Assembly (NCBI RefSeq): GCF_014648435.1
Contig: NZ_BMRC01000003.1
Location: 124,001-188,000 of the forward strand
Source: Nonomuraea spiralis
Lineage (GTDB): Bacteria > Actinomycetota > Actinomycetes > Streptosporangiales > Streptosporangiaceae
Length of the DNA: 64,000 bases
Direction of reading: 5' to 3'
Part shown: positions 20,053 to 28,986 of the stretch, one piece after another
Layout of the letters: every line of letters begins with the position of its first letter
How positions within the stretch are numbered: the stretch's first letter is position 1
Notes under the pieces: generated by a model
Seen by the model: the letters and a program-made list of their open reading frames with translations, nothing else
What the model was told of the DNA's origin: nothing
Database searches by the model: none
Made by a program: the position numbers and the translations under genes

Positions 20053-22155
20053 CTACCGTGGCGCGGCTCGTACGGTGAGAATGTGGGCAGGCTGGATGTG
20101 AGGGTCGAGACGCACATAGTTGCTCTGCCTCCAGCGGTAGGACTCGCCTGACAGCTCGTCGTCCACGACGAACTCGGCGTTCCAGTCGAGACCGATGGCG
20201 GGCAGGTCGAGATCTACCGTCGCCTCGTGGGTGTGGTGAGGATCAAGATTGACAACCGCCAGTACGACGTCGCCCAGCCCGTGCCTTCGTGTGGCCGTGT
20301 CGTAGGCGCCCGGAAGTCGTTTGGAGAAGCAGACGATGTCCGGATGGTCGACCCTGTGGAACCGTAGGTTACGCAATTCCTGCAGCGCGGGATGCGCTCT
20401 TCGGAACAAATTCAGATGGGTGATGAGCGGGGCCAGGGTCCTTCCCTCGCGCTCGGCCGCCACCCAATCGCGGGGCTTGTACTGATATTTCTCGCTATCG
20501 AGGTACTCCTCGCTACCGGGACGTACCGGGACGTTCTCCCCCAACTCGTACCCGGAGTAGACCCCCCAGGTCGGCGACGTGAGGGCCGCCAGCACGGCCC
20601 GGATCCGGAACGCCGGCCCGCCGCCGTGCTGCAGGTATTCGTGCAGGATGTCGGGGGTGTTGACGAACAGATTCGGCCGCAGGAAAGCGGACGTCTCATG
20701 CGCGAGTTCGGAGAGGTACGTCTCCACATCCCCTTTCGAGTTCTTCCACGTGTAATACGTGTACGACTGGTGGAATCCCGTCTTCGCCAGCGTCTGGAGC
20801 ATCGCGGGCCGGGTGAACGCCTCCGCCAGGAAGATCACATCCGGGTCGGTCGTGTGGATGTCGGCCAGCATGCGCTCCCAGAACGCCACCGGCTTGGTGT
20901 GTGGGTTGTCCACCCGGAAGATCCGTACGCCGTGGTCCATCCAGTGCCGCAGCACCCGCCGGACCTCGGCGAAGATCCCCTCGGGATCCCGGTCGAAGTT
21001 GATCGGATAGATGTCCTGGTACTTCTTCGGCGGGTTCTCGGCGTACGCGATCGTCCCGTCCGCCCGGATCGTGAACCACTCCGGGTGCTCCTTGACCCAC
21101 GGGTGGTCCGGCGAGCACTGCAGGGCGAAGTCGAGCGCGACCTCCATGCCCAGCGCGCGGGTCTGGCCGACGAACTCCTCGAAGTCCTCAAGGGTGCCCA
21201 GATCTGGATGGACCGCGTCGTGGCCGCCGTCCTCGGAGCCGATCGCCCAGGGCGAGCCGGGCTCGTCGGGCTCCGGGCTGAGGGTGTTGTTGCGGCCCTT
21301 GCGGAAGGTCTGGCCGATGGGATGGATCGGCGGCAGGTAGACGACGTCGAAGCCCATCTTGGCGATCGCGGGCAGCCGCTTCGCCGCGCTCTGGAAGGTG
21401 CCCGACCTGGCGACGCCCAGCTCGCTGACGACCGCGCCCTCGGACCTGGGGAAGAACTCGTACCAGGAGCCGTAGAGCGCCCGGCGCCGGTCCACCCGCA
21501 CCTTGTAGGGCTTCGCCCTGGTCACCAGCTCGCGGAACGGATGCGCGTCCAGCAGCGCGGCCGTCTCGGGGAGCTGGGCGATGGAGAGCCTGGCGCGCGG
21601 GTCGAGCTCGTCGTCACGCAGCGTGGCCGCGACCGACAGCAGCGCCGCGCGGTGGCCGCACGCGCTGTCGCCGTTGCCGTTGCCCTTGCTGTTGCCCATG
21701 CCGTTCCTGGCATGGGCGTTGCCGGCGCCCGTCTGGCCGTTCTGCGCCGGGCAGTCGGCCGTACGGACGGCCTTGGCGGCCCGTTCGAACAGGCGGGCGC
21801 CTTCCTCGCACATCAGATCGGCGTCGAGGCCGCGCGGGATCTTGATCTCCGCGTCGTGCAGCCACGAGCTGATCGGATCGCTCCACGCCTCCACGCGGAA
21901 CAGCCAGTCGCCCTCGGCCGGCAGGCTCACGTCGACACCCCAGCGGTCGGTGCCGGGGGCCAGCTCGCGCATGCGTCTCAGACGACCACGTTGTCCATCG
22001 GGCGCGGTGAGCACCACACCCGCGGCCACGGCGTCGTGGCCTTCTCTGAACACGGTCGCCGAGACCTGGAAGGTCTCGCCGGCGACCGCCTTGGCGGGCC
22101 ACTGCCCGCAGTCGACGACGGGGGAGATGTCCGTGATGGGAATTCGTCCGATCAT
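20053..22155 (-). CDS. glgE: Alpha-1,4-glucan:maltose-1-phosphate maltosyltransferase GlgE, with an unusual Gly/Asn insert
   Basis: 700 residues from the ATG at 22155, where family members begin (IGRIPITDISPVVDCG); a TTG at 22215 is a possible upstream start. It has an N-terminal beta domain, then a GH13_3 barrel with nucleophile D416 (IFRVDNPHTKP) and acid/base E445 (FLAEAFTRP). It extends alpha-glucan with maltosyl units from maltose 1-phosphate. Residues about 133-167 form a low-complexity insert (GNSKGNGNGDSACGH) between the N-terminal and catalytic parts that the Streptomyces enzymes I recall lack. First gene of the operon. Confidence 0.94.
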   Translation of the reverse strand: MIGRIPITDISPVVDCGQWPAKAVAGETFQVSATVFREGHDAVAAGVVLTAPDGQRGRLRRMRELAPGTDRWGVDVSLPAEGDWLFRVEAWSDPISSWLHDAEIKIPRGLDADLMCEEGARLFERAAKAVRTADCPAQNGQTGAGNAHARNGMGNSKGNGNGDSACGHRAALLSVAATLRDDELDPRARLSIAQLPETAALLDAHPFRELVTRAKPYKVRVDRRRALYGSWYEFFPRSEGAVVSELGVARSGTFQSAAKRLPAIAKMGFDVVYLPPIHPIGQTFRKGRNNTLSPEPDEPGSPWAIGSEDGGHDAVHPDLGTLEDFEEFVGQTRALGMEVALDFALQCSPDHPWVKEHPEWFTIRADGTIAYAENPPKKYQDIYPINFDRDPEGIFAEVRRVLRHWMDHGVRIFRVDNPHTKPVAFWERMLADIHTTDPDVIFLAEAFTRPAMLQTLAKTGFHQSYTYYTWKNSKGDVETYLSELAHETSAFLRPNLFVNTPDILHEYLQHGGGPAFRIRAVLAALTSPTWGVYSGYELGENVPVRPGSEEYLDSEKYQYKPRDWVAAEREGRTLAPLITHLNLFRRAHPALQELRNLRFHRVDHPDIVCFSKRLPGAYDTATRRHGLGDVVLAVVNLDPHHTHEATVDLDLPAIGLDWNAEFVVDDELSGESYRWRQSNYVRLDPHIQPAHILTVRAAPR

Positions 22156-22448
22156 CGCATTCGCAGGGTTTGCGGCGGCGCGCTCGGTGCCGCCGGAGGC
22201 TTTCCGTAGGTGCAAGATTTCGCAACCGCGAGGGGCCGCTGGATACGGCCTACCCCGCCGGTAACGATCCTTGCACGTAAATAGTGGACAGCAGCGGATA
22301 GACCTCCCGAGTGTGTTCGCGGGAGAGCCAACAAAGAGGAAAGTTGCCCCAATCGTCCGTCTTCATGCTTGTTTCCTGGAGGGGTTTGAAGGGGCTTCGT
22401 GGGGGTGAAGGACTGAGAGGTCCCTCCTAGCCCGTAGGGTGCAGAAAC
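22156..22448. promoter_or_regulatory. Divergent intergenic region between glgE and glgP
   Basis: About 290 bp that must hold the outward promoters of both operons. On the glgP side TAGGGT (22435-22440) fits a -10 element; a start site about 7 bp later would place transcription within a few bases of the GTG at 22449, so glgP may be leaderless. I found no convincing -35 and no obvious long palindrome, and could not place the glgE promoter. Confidence 0.4.
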
Positions 22449-25028
22449 GTGAGAGCTATCCGCCGGTTTACCGTCCGCACCGTCCTGCCCGCGGAGCTGG
22501 CCGCTCTGGGCGAGCTCGTGCACAATCTCCGTTGGTCATGGCACCCGGAGACGATCGACCTCTTCGCCGAGGTCGACGCGGCCCTGTGGGAACAGGTCGG
22601 TCACGATCCCGTGGCCCTGCTCGGCGCCGTCACACCGGCCCGGCTCAACGAGCTGGCCGCCGACCGCCGTTTCCTGCGCCGCCTCGCCGACGCGGCCGAC
22701 GACCTGCGCGAGTACATGACGTCGCCGCGCTGGTACCAGACGCTGCCCGACGTCGCCCGCGCCATCGCCTACTTCTCCCCCGAGTACGGCATCGCCGCCG
22801 CGATGCCCCAGTACTCGGGCGGTCTCGGCATCCTCGCCGGTGACCACCTCAAGGCGGCCAGTGACCTGGGCGTGCCGATCCTCGCGGTCGGCCTGCTCTA
22901 CCGCCACGGCTACTTCACCCAGTCGCTTTCGCCAGAGGGCTGGCAGCTTGAGCACTACCCGGCGCTCGACGCCGGCGGCCTGCCGCTGACCCTGCTGAAG
23001 GACGGCGACGAACCCGTCAAGATCCGGCTCGGCCTGCCGGAGGGCCGCGTCCTGCACGCCCAGGTGTGGGTGGCGCAGGTGGGCCGGGTGCCGCTGCTGC
23101 TGCTCGACTCCGACGTGGCCGAGAACGACATCGCCGCCCGCGACGTCACCGACCGCCTCTACGGCGGCGGCACCGACCACCGGCTCATGCAGGAGCTGCT
23201 GCTGGGTGTGGGCGGCGTACGCGCGATCCGGGCCTACTGCCGCATCACCGGCCACGCCGCGCCCGAGGTCTTCCACACCAACGAGGGCCACGCCGGCTTC
23301 CTCGGCCTGGAACGCATCCGCGAGCTGACCGAGTCGCGCCTGTCGTTCGACGAGGCGCTGGAGGCCGTACGCGCGGGCACGGTGTTCACCACGCACACGC
23401 CGGTGCCCGCGGGCATCGACCGCTTCCCCTGCGACCTGATCGAACGCCACTTCGGCGGCGAGGCCGCCTGGCCGACCGTGCCCGTCGAACGCATCCTGGC
23501 TCTGGGCGCCGAGGCCGAGCCCGGCCGGTTCAACATGGCCGTCATGGGCATGCGCCTGGCCCAGCGCGTCAACGGCGTCTCCGAGCTGCACGGCGAGGTC
23601 AGCCGGGAGATGTTCAAGGACCTGTGGCCGGGCTTCGACCTCGACGAGGTGCCCATCGGCTCGATCACGAACGGCGTGCACGCGCCCACCTGGGTCGGCC
23701 GCGAGTTCATGGAGCTGGCGGGCCGCGAGCTGCCCTCGCTGATCGAGCGCGCCCGCGGCTGGGAGGGCATCCAGAAGATCTCCGACAGCGAGATCTGGGA
23801 GATCCGCGGCAAGCTGCGCGGGCGGCTGGTCGAGGGCGCCCGCGAACGGTTGCGCAGGTCGTGGCGCGAGCGCGGCGCGTCGGTCGCCGAGCTGGGCTGG
23901 ATCGACGAGGCGCTCGACCCCGACGTGCTGACCATCGGCTTCGCCCGGCGGGTGCCGTCGTACAAGCGGCTCACGCTCATGCTGCGCGATCCGCGGCGTC
24001 TGGCCCGTCTGCTGCTCGATCCGGACAAGCCGGTCCAGATCGTGATCGCGGGCAAGGCGCATCCGGCCGACGAGGGCGGCAAGAAGCTGATCCAGCAGAT
24101 CGTCAAGTTCGCCGACCAGCACAACGTGCGCCACCGGATCGTCTTCCTGCCCGACTACGACATGACCCTCGGCCGGCTCATGGTCCAGGGCTGCGACGTG
24201 TGGCTGAACAACCCGCTGCGCCCGCTGGAGGCGTCCGGCACCTCGGGCATGAAGTCGGCGCTGAACGGCGGGCTCAACCTGTCGATCCGCGACGGCTGGT
24301 GGGACGAGTGGTACGACGGCACCAACGGCTGGGCCATCCCGACCGCCGACGGGGTGAGCGACCCCGACCGGCGCGACGAGCTGGAGGCCGGCGCCCTGTA
24401 CGACCTGATCGAGCACGAGGTGTCCGACCGCTTCTACGACCGGCCCTTCGACGAGCTGCCGCGCCGGTGGATGGAGATGGTCAAGCACACCCTGGCCTCC
24501 CTCGGGCCGAAGGTGCTGGCCGGGCGCATGCTGCGCGACTACGTGGTCGGCCTCTACACGCCGGCCGCCCAGTCGGCCCGCGCGTTGTCGGCCGACTCCT
24601 ACGCCCCGGCCAAGGCGTTCGCGGCCTGGCGCGTCCGGGTCGCGAGGGCCTGGCCAGGCGTGCGGGTCGAGCACGTCGAGGCGTCGGGCGTGGGGGACAC
24701 CCCCGAGGTGGGCGCCTCGGTCGAACTGCGCGCCACGATCGCGCTCGGCGACCTGGAGCCTGGGGACGTGCTGGTCGAGGCCGCGTACGGCAAGGTCGGG
24801 CCGCACGACGAGCTGGTCCACCCGCGGTACGCGCGGCTGTCCCTGGAGTCCCTGGAGGACGACGGCCGGGCCCACTGGACGGGACGGGTTCCGCTCGACC
24901 GTACGGGGGCTTTCGGGTACACCGTTCGGGTTGTTCCGTATCACCCGTATGCCGCCACTCCTGCGGAATTGGGGCTGATCGCCGTTCCTGAGGAGCCTGT
25001 GGGGATGACGAACGGGACCTTGCGCTGA
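22449..25028 (+). CDS. glgP: Alpha-glucan (glycogen/maltodextrin) phosphorylase
   Basis: 859 residues, the GT35 length usual for actinobacterial GlgP with an N-terminal DUF3417-type region (LGELVHNLRWSWHPETIDLF). The PLP lysine is K602 in EASGTSGMKSALNGG, and the phosphate/substrate loop NEGHAGFLGLERIRE is present. It releases glucose 1-phosphate from alpha-glucan and so opposes the GlgE route encoded divergently. A GTG start is used. A GC-rich hairpin follows the stop. Confidence 0.94.
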   Translation: MRAIRRFTVRTVLPAELAALGELVHNLRWSWHPETIDLFAEVDAALWEQVGHDPVALLGAVTPARLNELAADRRFLRRLADAADDLREYMTSPRWYQTLPDVARAIAYFSPEYGIAAAMPQYSGGLGILAGDHLKAASDLGVPILAVGLLYRHGYFTQSLSPEGWQLEHYPALDAGGLPLTLLKDGDEPVKIRLGLPEGRVLHAQVWVAQVGRVPLLLLDSDVAENDIAARDVTDRLYGGGTDHRLMQELLLGVGGVRAIRAYCRITGHAAPEVFHTNEGHAGFLGLERIRELTESRLSFDEALEAVRAGTVFTTHTPVPAGIDRFPCDLIERHFGGEAAWPTVPVERILALGAEAEPGRFNMAVMGMRLAQRVNGVSELHGEVSREMFKDLWPGFDLDEVPIGSITNGVHAPTWVGREFMELAGRELPSLIERARGWEGIQKISDSEIWEIRGKLRGRLVEGARERLRRSWRERGASVAELGWIDEALDPDVLTIGFARRVPSYKRLTLMLRDPRRLARLLLDPDKPVQIVIAGKAHPADEGGKKLIQQIVKFADQHNVRHRIVFLPDYDMTLGRLMVQGCDVWLNNPLRPLEASGTSGMKSALNGGLNLSIRDGWWDEWYDGTNGWAIPTADGVSDPDRRDELEAGALYDLIEHEVSDRFYDRPFDELPRRWMEMVKHTLASLGPKVLAGRMLRDYVVGLYTPAAQSARALSADSYAPAKAFAAWRVRVARAWPGVRVEHVEASGVGDTPEVGASVELRATIALGDLEPGDVLVEAAYGKVGPHDELVHPRYARLSLESLEDDGRAHWTGRVPLDRTGAFGYTVRVVPYHPYAATPAELGLIAVPEEPVGMTNGTLR

Positions 25029-25033
25029 TATGT

Positions 25034-25066
25034 CCGATCGCCGGACCAGCCCGGCCCGGCGATCGG
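25034..25066 (+). terminator. Hairpin after glgP
   Basis: CCGATCGCCGG (25034-25044) and CCGGCGATCGG (25056-25066) form an 11-bp perfect stem with an 11-nt loop, 6 bp past the glgP stop. No T-run follows, as is common in high-GC actinomycetes. Confidence 0.5.
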
Positions 25067-25085
25067 GCGGTGCATAATCAGGACC

Positions 25086-25982
25086 GTGGACGACAGCGGG
25101 AACGGCCTGCGGGCCGACAATCTGGTGGCCACGGTCCGCGGTGTGCTGCCATCCCTGACGCCTGCCGCGCAGACCGTCGCCCGCCTCATCCTGGAAAATC
25201 CGGCCACGGTCGCGCGCAGCACCATCACGGAGCTGTCGGCCGCCTCGGGCACCAGCGAGGCGACGATCGTACGCACCGCGCGGCTGCTCGGCTTCGCCGG
25301 ATATCCGCAGCTCAGGCTGGCCCTGGCGGCGGCCGCCGCGCAGCCCGACCGGCTCGTGCCCGGCGACCTGGCGCCCGACGACCCGCTGTCGGAGGTCATC
25401 CAGAAGGTGGCCAGGGCCGAGTCCGAGGCCATCAACGACACGGTCGCCCAGCTCACCAGCGAACGCCTGGGGCTGGTCGTCGACGCGATCGTGGGGGCCA
25501 GGCGCATCGACGCCTACGGCGTCGGCGCCTCGGGCTTAGTCGCCGAGGACGTCGCCCAGAAGCTGCTGCGCATCGGCCTGTCCAGCCACGCCTTCCAGGA
25601 CGCCCACCTGGCCCTGACCAGCGCCGTCCTGCTGAAGACGGGCGACGTGGCGATCGGCATCAGCACCTCCGGCGAAACCCCCGACGTGATCGAGCCGCTG
25701 CGCCGGGCGGGCGAGGCGGGGGCCACCACGGTGGCCGTCACCAACAACCCGCGCTCGACGATCGCGGAGCTGGCCGAGCACGTGCTGATCTCGGCCGGGC
25801 GCGAGACGGAGTTCCGTCCCGGCGCCCTGGCCAGCCGGATCAGCCAGCTCCTCGTCGTCGACTGCGTGTTCGTCGGCGTCGCCCAGCGTACGTTCGACTC
25901 CTCTCAGGAGGCGCTCGCGAGCACCAGGCGCGCCGTCAAGGAGTTCACCCGGAGAACGTCACCTGCACGTCGTCAGCCTTGA
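25086..25982 (+). CDS. RpiR/MurR-family transcriptional regulator with SIS domain
   Basis: 298 residues: HTH_6 domain (about 10-85) with the recognition region ITELSAASGTSEATIVRTAR, then a sugar-isomerase (SIS) effector domain (about 120-260) with YGVGASGLVAED and ISTSGETPDVIEPL, the phosphosugar loop. Members sense sugar phosphates or amino-sugar phosphates such as MurNAc-6-P. The neighbour is a peptidoglycan-degrading enzyme, so a cell-wall sugar signal is plausible (inference). Residue 151 is encoded by TTA (25536-25538), the rare bldA-type leucine codon. Its last 38 bp overlap the convergent amidase gene. Confidence 0.87.
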   Translation: MDDSGNGLRADNLVATVRGVLPSLTPAAQTVARLILENPATVARSTITELSAASGTSEATIVRTARLLGFAGYPQLRLALAAAAAQPDRLVPGDLAPDDPLSEVIQKVARAESEAINDTVAQLTSERLGLVVDAIVGARRIDAYGVGASGLVAEDVAQKLLRIGLSSHAFQDAHLALTSAVLLKTGDVAIGISTSGETPDVIEPLRRAGEAGATTVAVTNNPRSTIAELAEHVLISAGRETEFRPGALASRISQLLVVDCVFVGVAQRTFDSSQEALASTRRAVKEFTRRTSPARRQP

Positions 25983-27855
25983 CGTACATCACCCGGTGCC
26001 CGAACTGGATCTCCAGGTACTTCGTCTTCCCCTTGACCACCTTGTGGTCGGCCAGGTTGAAGGTGACCGCCCGGTAGTACTCGGTGGCGGCCGGCCCGGC
26101 CAGCGTGTACTTCTCGCCCGCCGAGAACGTGTACTGCAGCGGCGTCACCGCCTGGTACGGGATGTCGGCCGGGTAGGCCTCCTGCTCCGGGTAGGCCCGG
26201 CCGTACACCGGGACGGTCGCCTTGCCCGCCTTCGGGGTCACGACGAGTCCCATGGACGGGACCGCGGTCGGGGCCGCCGCCGGGTTGTGGAACCACGCCT
26301 TCTGACCGAGGTACCAGATCGCCGTCCAGTCGCCCTGCCGGTCGGCGACGGCGAAGCGCTGGCCCGTGCTGGCCCTGGCGCTGTGGTCGTACACGCTGTA
26401 GAGCGAGCCGCCGGTCGGGTGCTTGCCGATGTCCTTGATCAGCGGGGCGTCCTCACGGGGCTCGGTGCGCAGCCACACCGTGCCGGCGCTGAGCGGCGGG
26501 CAGGCCGCCTCGGGGTTCTTGCGGTCGCAGCCGTAGAAGTAGGGCTTGTTGGTGGCGAAGTCCGGCTTGATCATGACCGAGCCGGACCTCGGGCCGCCGA
26601 GCTGGTGCAGCGGCGCGCCCATGAGCTGGAAGTAGTGCGCCCAGTCCCAGAACGGCCCCGGGTCCTCGTGCATGCCGCGTACGGTGCTCGGGATCGTGCC
26701 CGGGACGTTGTCGTGGCCCAGGATGTGGGCGCGGTCGAGCGGCACGCCGTGCTTGAACGCCAGGTAGCGCACGAGGCGGGCCGACGAGCGGTACATCGCC
26801 TCGGTGTACCAGGTGGCACCCTCGGCCAGGAATCCCTCGTGCTCGATGCCGATGGACTTGGCGTTGATGTACCAGTTGCCGGCCTGCCAGCCGACGTCCT
26901 TGGTCTTGATGTGCTGGGCGATGTGCCCGTCAGTGGAACGGACCGAGTAGTGCCAGCTCGCGCCGTAGTTGGGGTCCTGGTTGAGCTTGATCGACGGGAG
27001 GAAGTAGCCCTCCATGTCGTGGATGATGATGTAGTCGACCTTCTGGCTGACCGGGCGGTTGGCCAGGTCGTAGTGCCCGTAGTCGTCCGGCGGGAGCTCC
27101 TGGTAGGCCGACGGGATCCACTCGCAGGAGATCGAGGCCGGGCACTCGACGCCGTCGCGGCGCGGGGCCCGCAGGCCGAGCTTCTCCAGCCACTTCTCGA
27201 TCTTCTCCAGGTCCGGGACCTTGGGCAGGGTGACCTTCTGCCCGTCGTCCGTGGTGCGCTCGGCGCCTTCCTGGATGGTGGCGTAGACCTCGTCGGCGAA
27301 GAACTTGGCCGCGTCGGACTCCTCCGCGCCGGAGTACTTGGCGACGGCTCCGTACCATTCGCCCGGGTTGGCGCTCAGAGGCGCGCCGAGGCTCTTCTGG
27401 TAGTCGGCGAGCAGCGCCGCGCCGCCGCGGATGTTGGCCGCGTCGTCGGTGCGCAGCCGCTCGTGGCTCTCGCCGGTGAGCTGCGCGGCCCGCTCCATCG
27501 TGCGCAGCGAGGCGGGGATGTCCGTCGTGGCGGGGACCGGGGTGGGGGCGAGGGGCCTGCTCTCGTCGCCGCGGGCGTCCTCCTCGCCGTCTCCGTGGTG
27601 GTTCGAGTCGGTGTACGCGGCCGCGTCCGTGAGGTGCATCGGGCCGAAGCCGGCGTCGCTGGACGGCTGGCCCGCGTGGGCGTCCCAGCGGGACTCCAGG
27701 TAGGAGACGCCGAGCAGCACGCTCTCGGGGACCTTGAACTCGTCGGCGGCGGCGGCGAACGCCTGCTGCCGGTCGGCGGGCTCTTCGGCGTTGGCCGATG
27801 GAACTTGGGTTAAGGGCAACAAGGCGACGACCGCGATCGCCAGCGCTCTGCGCAT
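25945..27855 (-). CDS. Secreted peptidoglycan hydrolase: lytic-transglycosylase-like domain plus N-acetylmuramoyl-L-alanine amidase
   Basis: 636 residues. The signal peptide ends near residue 23 (PSANA). Residues 35-195 resemble an SLT goose-lysozyme-like domain: VPESVLLGVSYLESRWD with candidate catalytic E54, then GFGPMHL. Residues 265-410 form an Amidase_2 domain with zinc ligands H279 (IIIHDMEGY), H381 (LGHDNVPG) and D398 (HEDPGPFWDW), as in AmpD. The last 180 residues contain SH3-like beta repeats likely to bind wall. It should cut glycan and peptide bonds outside the membrane. Its 3' end overlaps the convergent regulator by 38 bp. Confidence 0.87.
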   Translation of the reverse strand: MRRALAIAVVALLPLTQVPSANAEEPADRQQAFAAAADEFKVPESVLLGVSYLESRWDAHAGQPSSDAGFGPMHLTDAAAYTDSNHHGDGEEDARGDESRPLAPTPVPATTDIPASLRTMERAAQLTGESHERLRTDDAANIRGGAALLADYQKSLGAPLSANPGEWYGAVAKYSGAEESDAAKFFADEVYATIQEGAERTTDDGQKVTLPKVPDLEKIEKWLEKLGLRAPRRDGVECPASISCEWIPSAYQELPPDDYGHYDLANRPVSQKVDYIIIHDMEGYFLPSIKLNQDPNYGASWHYSVRSTDGHIAQHIKTKDVGWQAGNWYINAKSIGIEHEGFLAEGATWYTEAMYRSSARLVRYLAFKHGVPLDRAHILGHDNVPGTIPSTVRGMHEDPGPFWDWAHYFQLMGAPLHQLGGPRSGSVMIKPDFATNKPYFYGCDRKNPEAACPPLSAGTVWLRTEPREDAPLIKDIGKHPTGGSLYSVYDHSARASTGQRFAVADRQGDWTAIWYLGQKAWFHNPAAAPTAVPSMGLVVTPKAGKATVPVYGRAYPEQEAYPADIPYQAVTPLQYTFSAGEKYTLAGPAATEYYRAVTFNLADHKVVKGKTKYLEIQFGHRVMYVKADDVQVTFSG

Positions 27856-28035
27856 GAACCGCTCCTTGACTGGGGGGCGTGGTGCGAGATCAGCGTCTCA
27901 ACATTTTCCTTCGCTGGCGAGAACTTTGCGAAGATATTTTTCATCCCTTAACGGGGGGCCGATCAGCCCAGGAGGCGAAGGACTACCGAGTGGGGGGCGG
28001 GGTAGCGGGGCATCGGGAGGAGAGGGGGACCTGTC

Positions 28036-28239
28036 ATGCCTCGACCCGGAAGTCACGCGTACGACAACGAGCGCCGCCGGCTCCGCAAGCAGCTGGACCG
28101 GCAAGGGATGAGCGAGCAGGAGCTCAAGAAACGGGTGGCCAGGAAACTGCAGTCGGATCCGGACAAGAGCCCGCGCAAGGTGGGCGGCGACCGCGCCGAA
28201 GGACCCAAGTCCGAACGGCCCCGCCGGGGGGAGGGCTGA
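28036..28239 (+). CDS. Small basic hypothetical protein
   Basis: 67 residues, rich in Arg/Lys/Gly, with a charged helical centre (LRKQLDRQGMSEQELKKRVA) and disordered ends. The purine-rich GGGAGGAGAGGGGGA just upstream is a strong ribosome-binding region. It ends 7 bp before the rhodanese-CBS gene, so the two are probably cotranscribed. It vaguely resembles short actinobacterial proteins annotated as plasmid-stabilisation-like, but I cannot assign a function. Confidence 0.65.
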   Translation: MPRPGSHAYDNERRRLRKQLDRQGMSEQELKKRVARKLQSDPDKSPRKVGGDRAEGPKSERPRRGEG

Positions 28240-28246
28240 GCGCCTG

Positions 28247-28939
28247 ATGACGGACATCATCGACCGCGAGGGCGTCCAGGACCTGCTCGCGACCCGCGGG
28301 GCCCAGCTCGCCGAGGTGCTGCCCGAACGGGAGTACGCCTGGGCCCACCTGCCCGGAGCCGTGCACCTGCCGCTCGGCTCGCTCGACCGGCTGGCCGGCG
28401 ACCTGCTGGACCGGACGCGGCCGGTCGTCGTCTACTGCCACGACTGGCTCTGCGACCTGAGCCCGCGCGCGGCCCACCGGCTGACCCGGCTCGGCTTCGC
28501 CGACGTGCACGACTACGGCCTCGGCAAGATGGATTGGCTGTCGGCCGACCTGCCGTACGAGGGGGAGGCCGTGCTGGTCGCCTCGGGCACCCGGCGCGAC
28601 CCGGTCACGGCCGGCCTGGAGGACCCGCTGGAGGAGCTCACCGAGCGGATCGTCGCCGACCCGGCCGGGCTCGCGGTCGTGGTGGACCGGGACGACGTCG
28701 TCCAGGGGGTCATCGGGTCGCGCGAGCTCAAGGGCGCCGACCTGACCGGCACCGCCGAGTCCGCCATGAACACCGGCGTCACCACCGTACGGCCCAGCGA
28801 ACAGCTCGACGACCTGGCCCGGCGCATGGAGGGCGCGAACGTCGACCACGTCGTCGTCACCCGTGCCGACGGCACCCTGGTCGGCCTGTACGGGCTCGGC
28901 GACCTGCGCGAACCCGGCTGGGAATCCGATCTCGGATAG
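28247..28939 (+). CDS. Rhodanese-domain protein with C-terminal CBS pair
   Basis: 230 residues. Residues 5-105 form a rhodanese fold with the active-site loop VVYCHDWLCDLS (C64, with a second Cys at 69). Residues 115-225 look like two CBS motifs (AVVVDRDDVVQGVIGSREL and DHVVVTRADGTLVGLYGLGD), which usually bind adenosyl nucleotides. The combination suggests sulfur or redox transfer gated by nucleotide levels (inference). It stops 48 bp before the start of the aromatic attenuator. Confidence 0.8.
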   Translation: MTDIIDREGVQDLLATRGAQLAEVLPEREYAWAHLPGAVHLPLGSLDRLAGDLLDRTRPVVVYCHDWLCDLSPRAAHRLTRLGFADVHDYGLGKMDWLSADLPYEGEAVLVASGTRRDPVTAGLEDPLEELTERIVADPAGLAVVVDRDDVVQGVIGSRELKGADLTGTAESAMNTGVTTVRPSEQLDDLARRMEGANVDHVVVTRADGTLVGLYGLGDLREPGWESDLG

Positions 28940-28949
28940 CGGACCGGAT

Positions 28950-28979
28950 TTGGAGCGGTCACCCGGCGTCTGCTAGCGT
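28950..28979 (+). promoter_or_regulatory. Promoter of the DAHP synthase leader transcript
   Basis: TTGGAG (28950-28955) and TAGCGT (28974-28979), separated by 18 bp, fit a vegetative-sigma promoter of a GC-rich actinomycete. The expected start, 7-8 bp beyond the -10, falls at or next to the ATG at 28987, so the leader ORF would be translated from a leaderless mRNA. This explains the absence of a ribosome-binding site. Confidence 0.6.
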
Positions 28980-28986
28980 CGATGCC

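Noticed and set aside
22536..24944. A long minus-strand open frame opposite glgP
   Set aside because: Repetitive Arg/Gln/Val/Gly composition; glgP with its PLP-lysine motif is the real gene.
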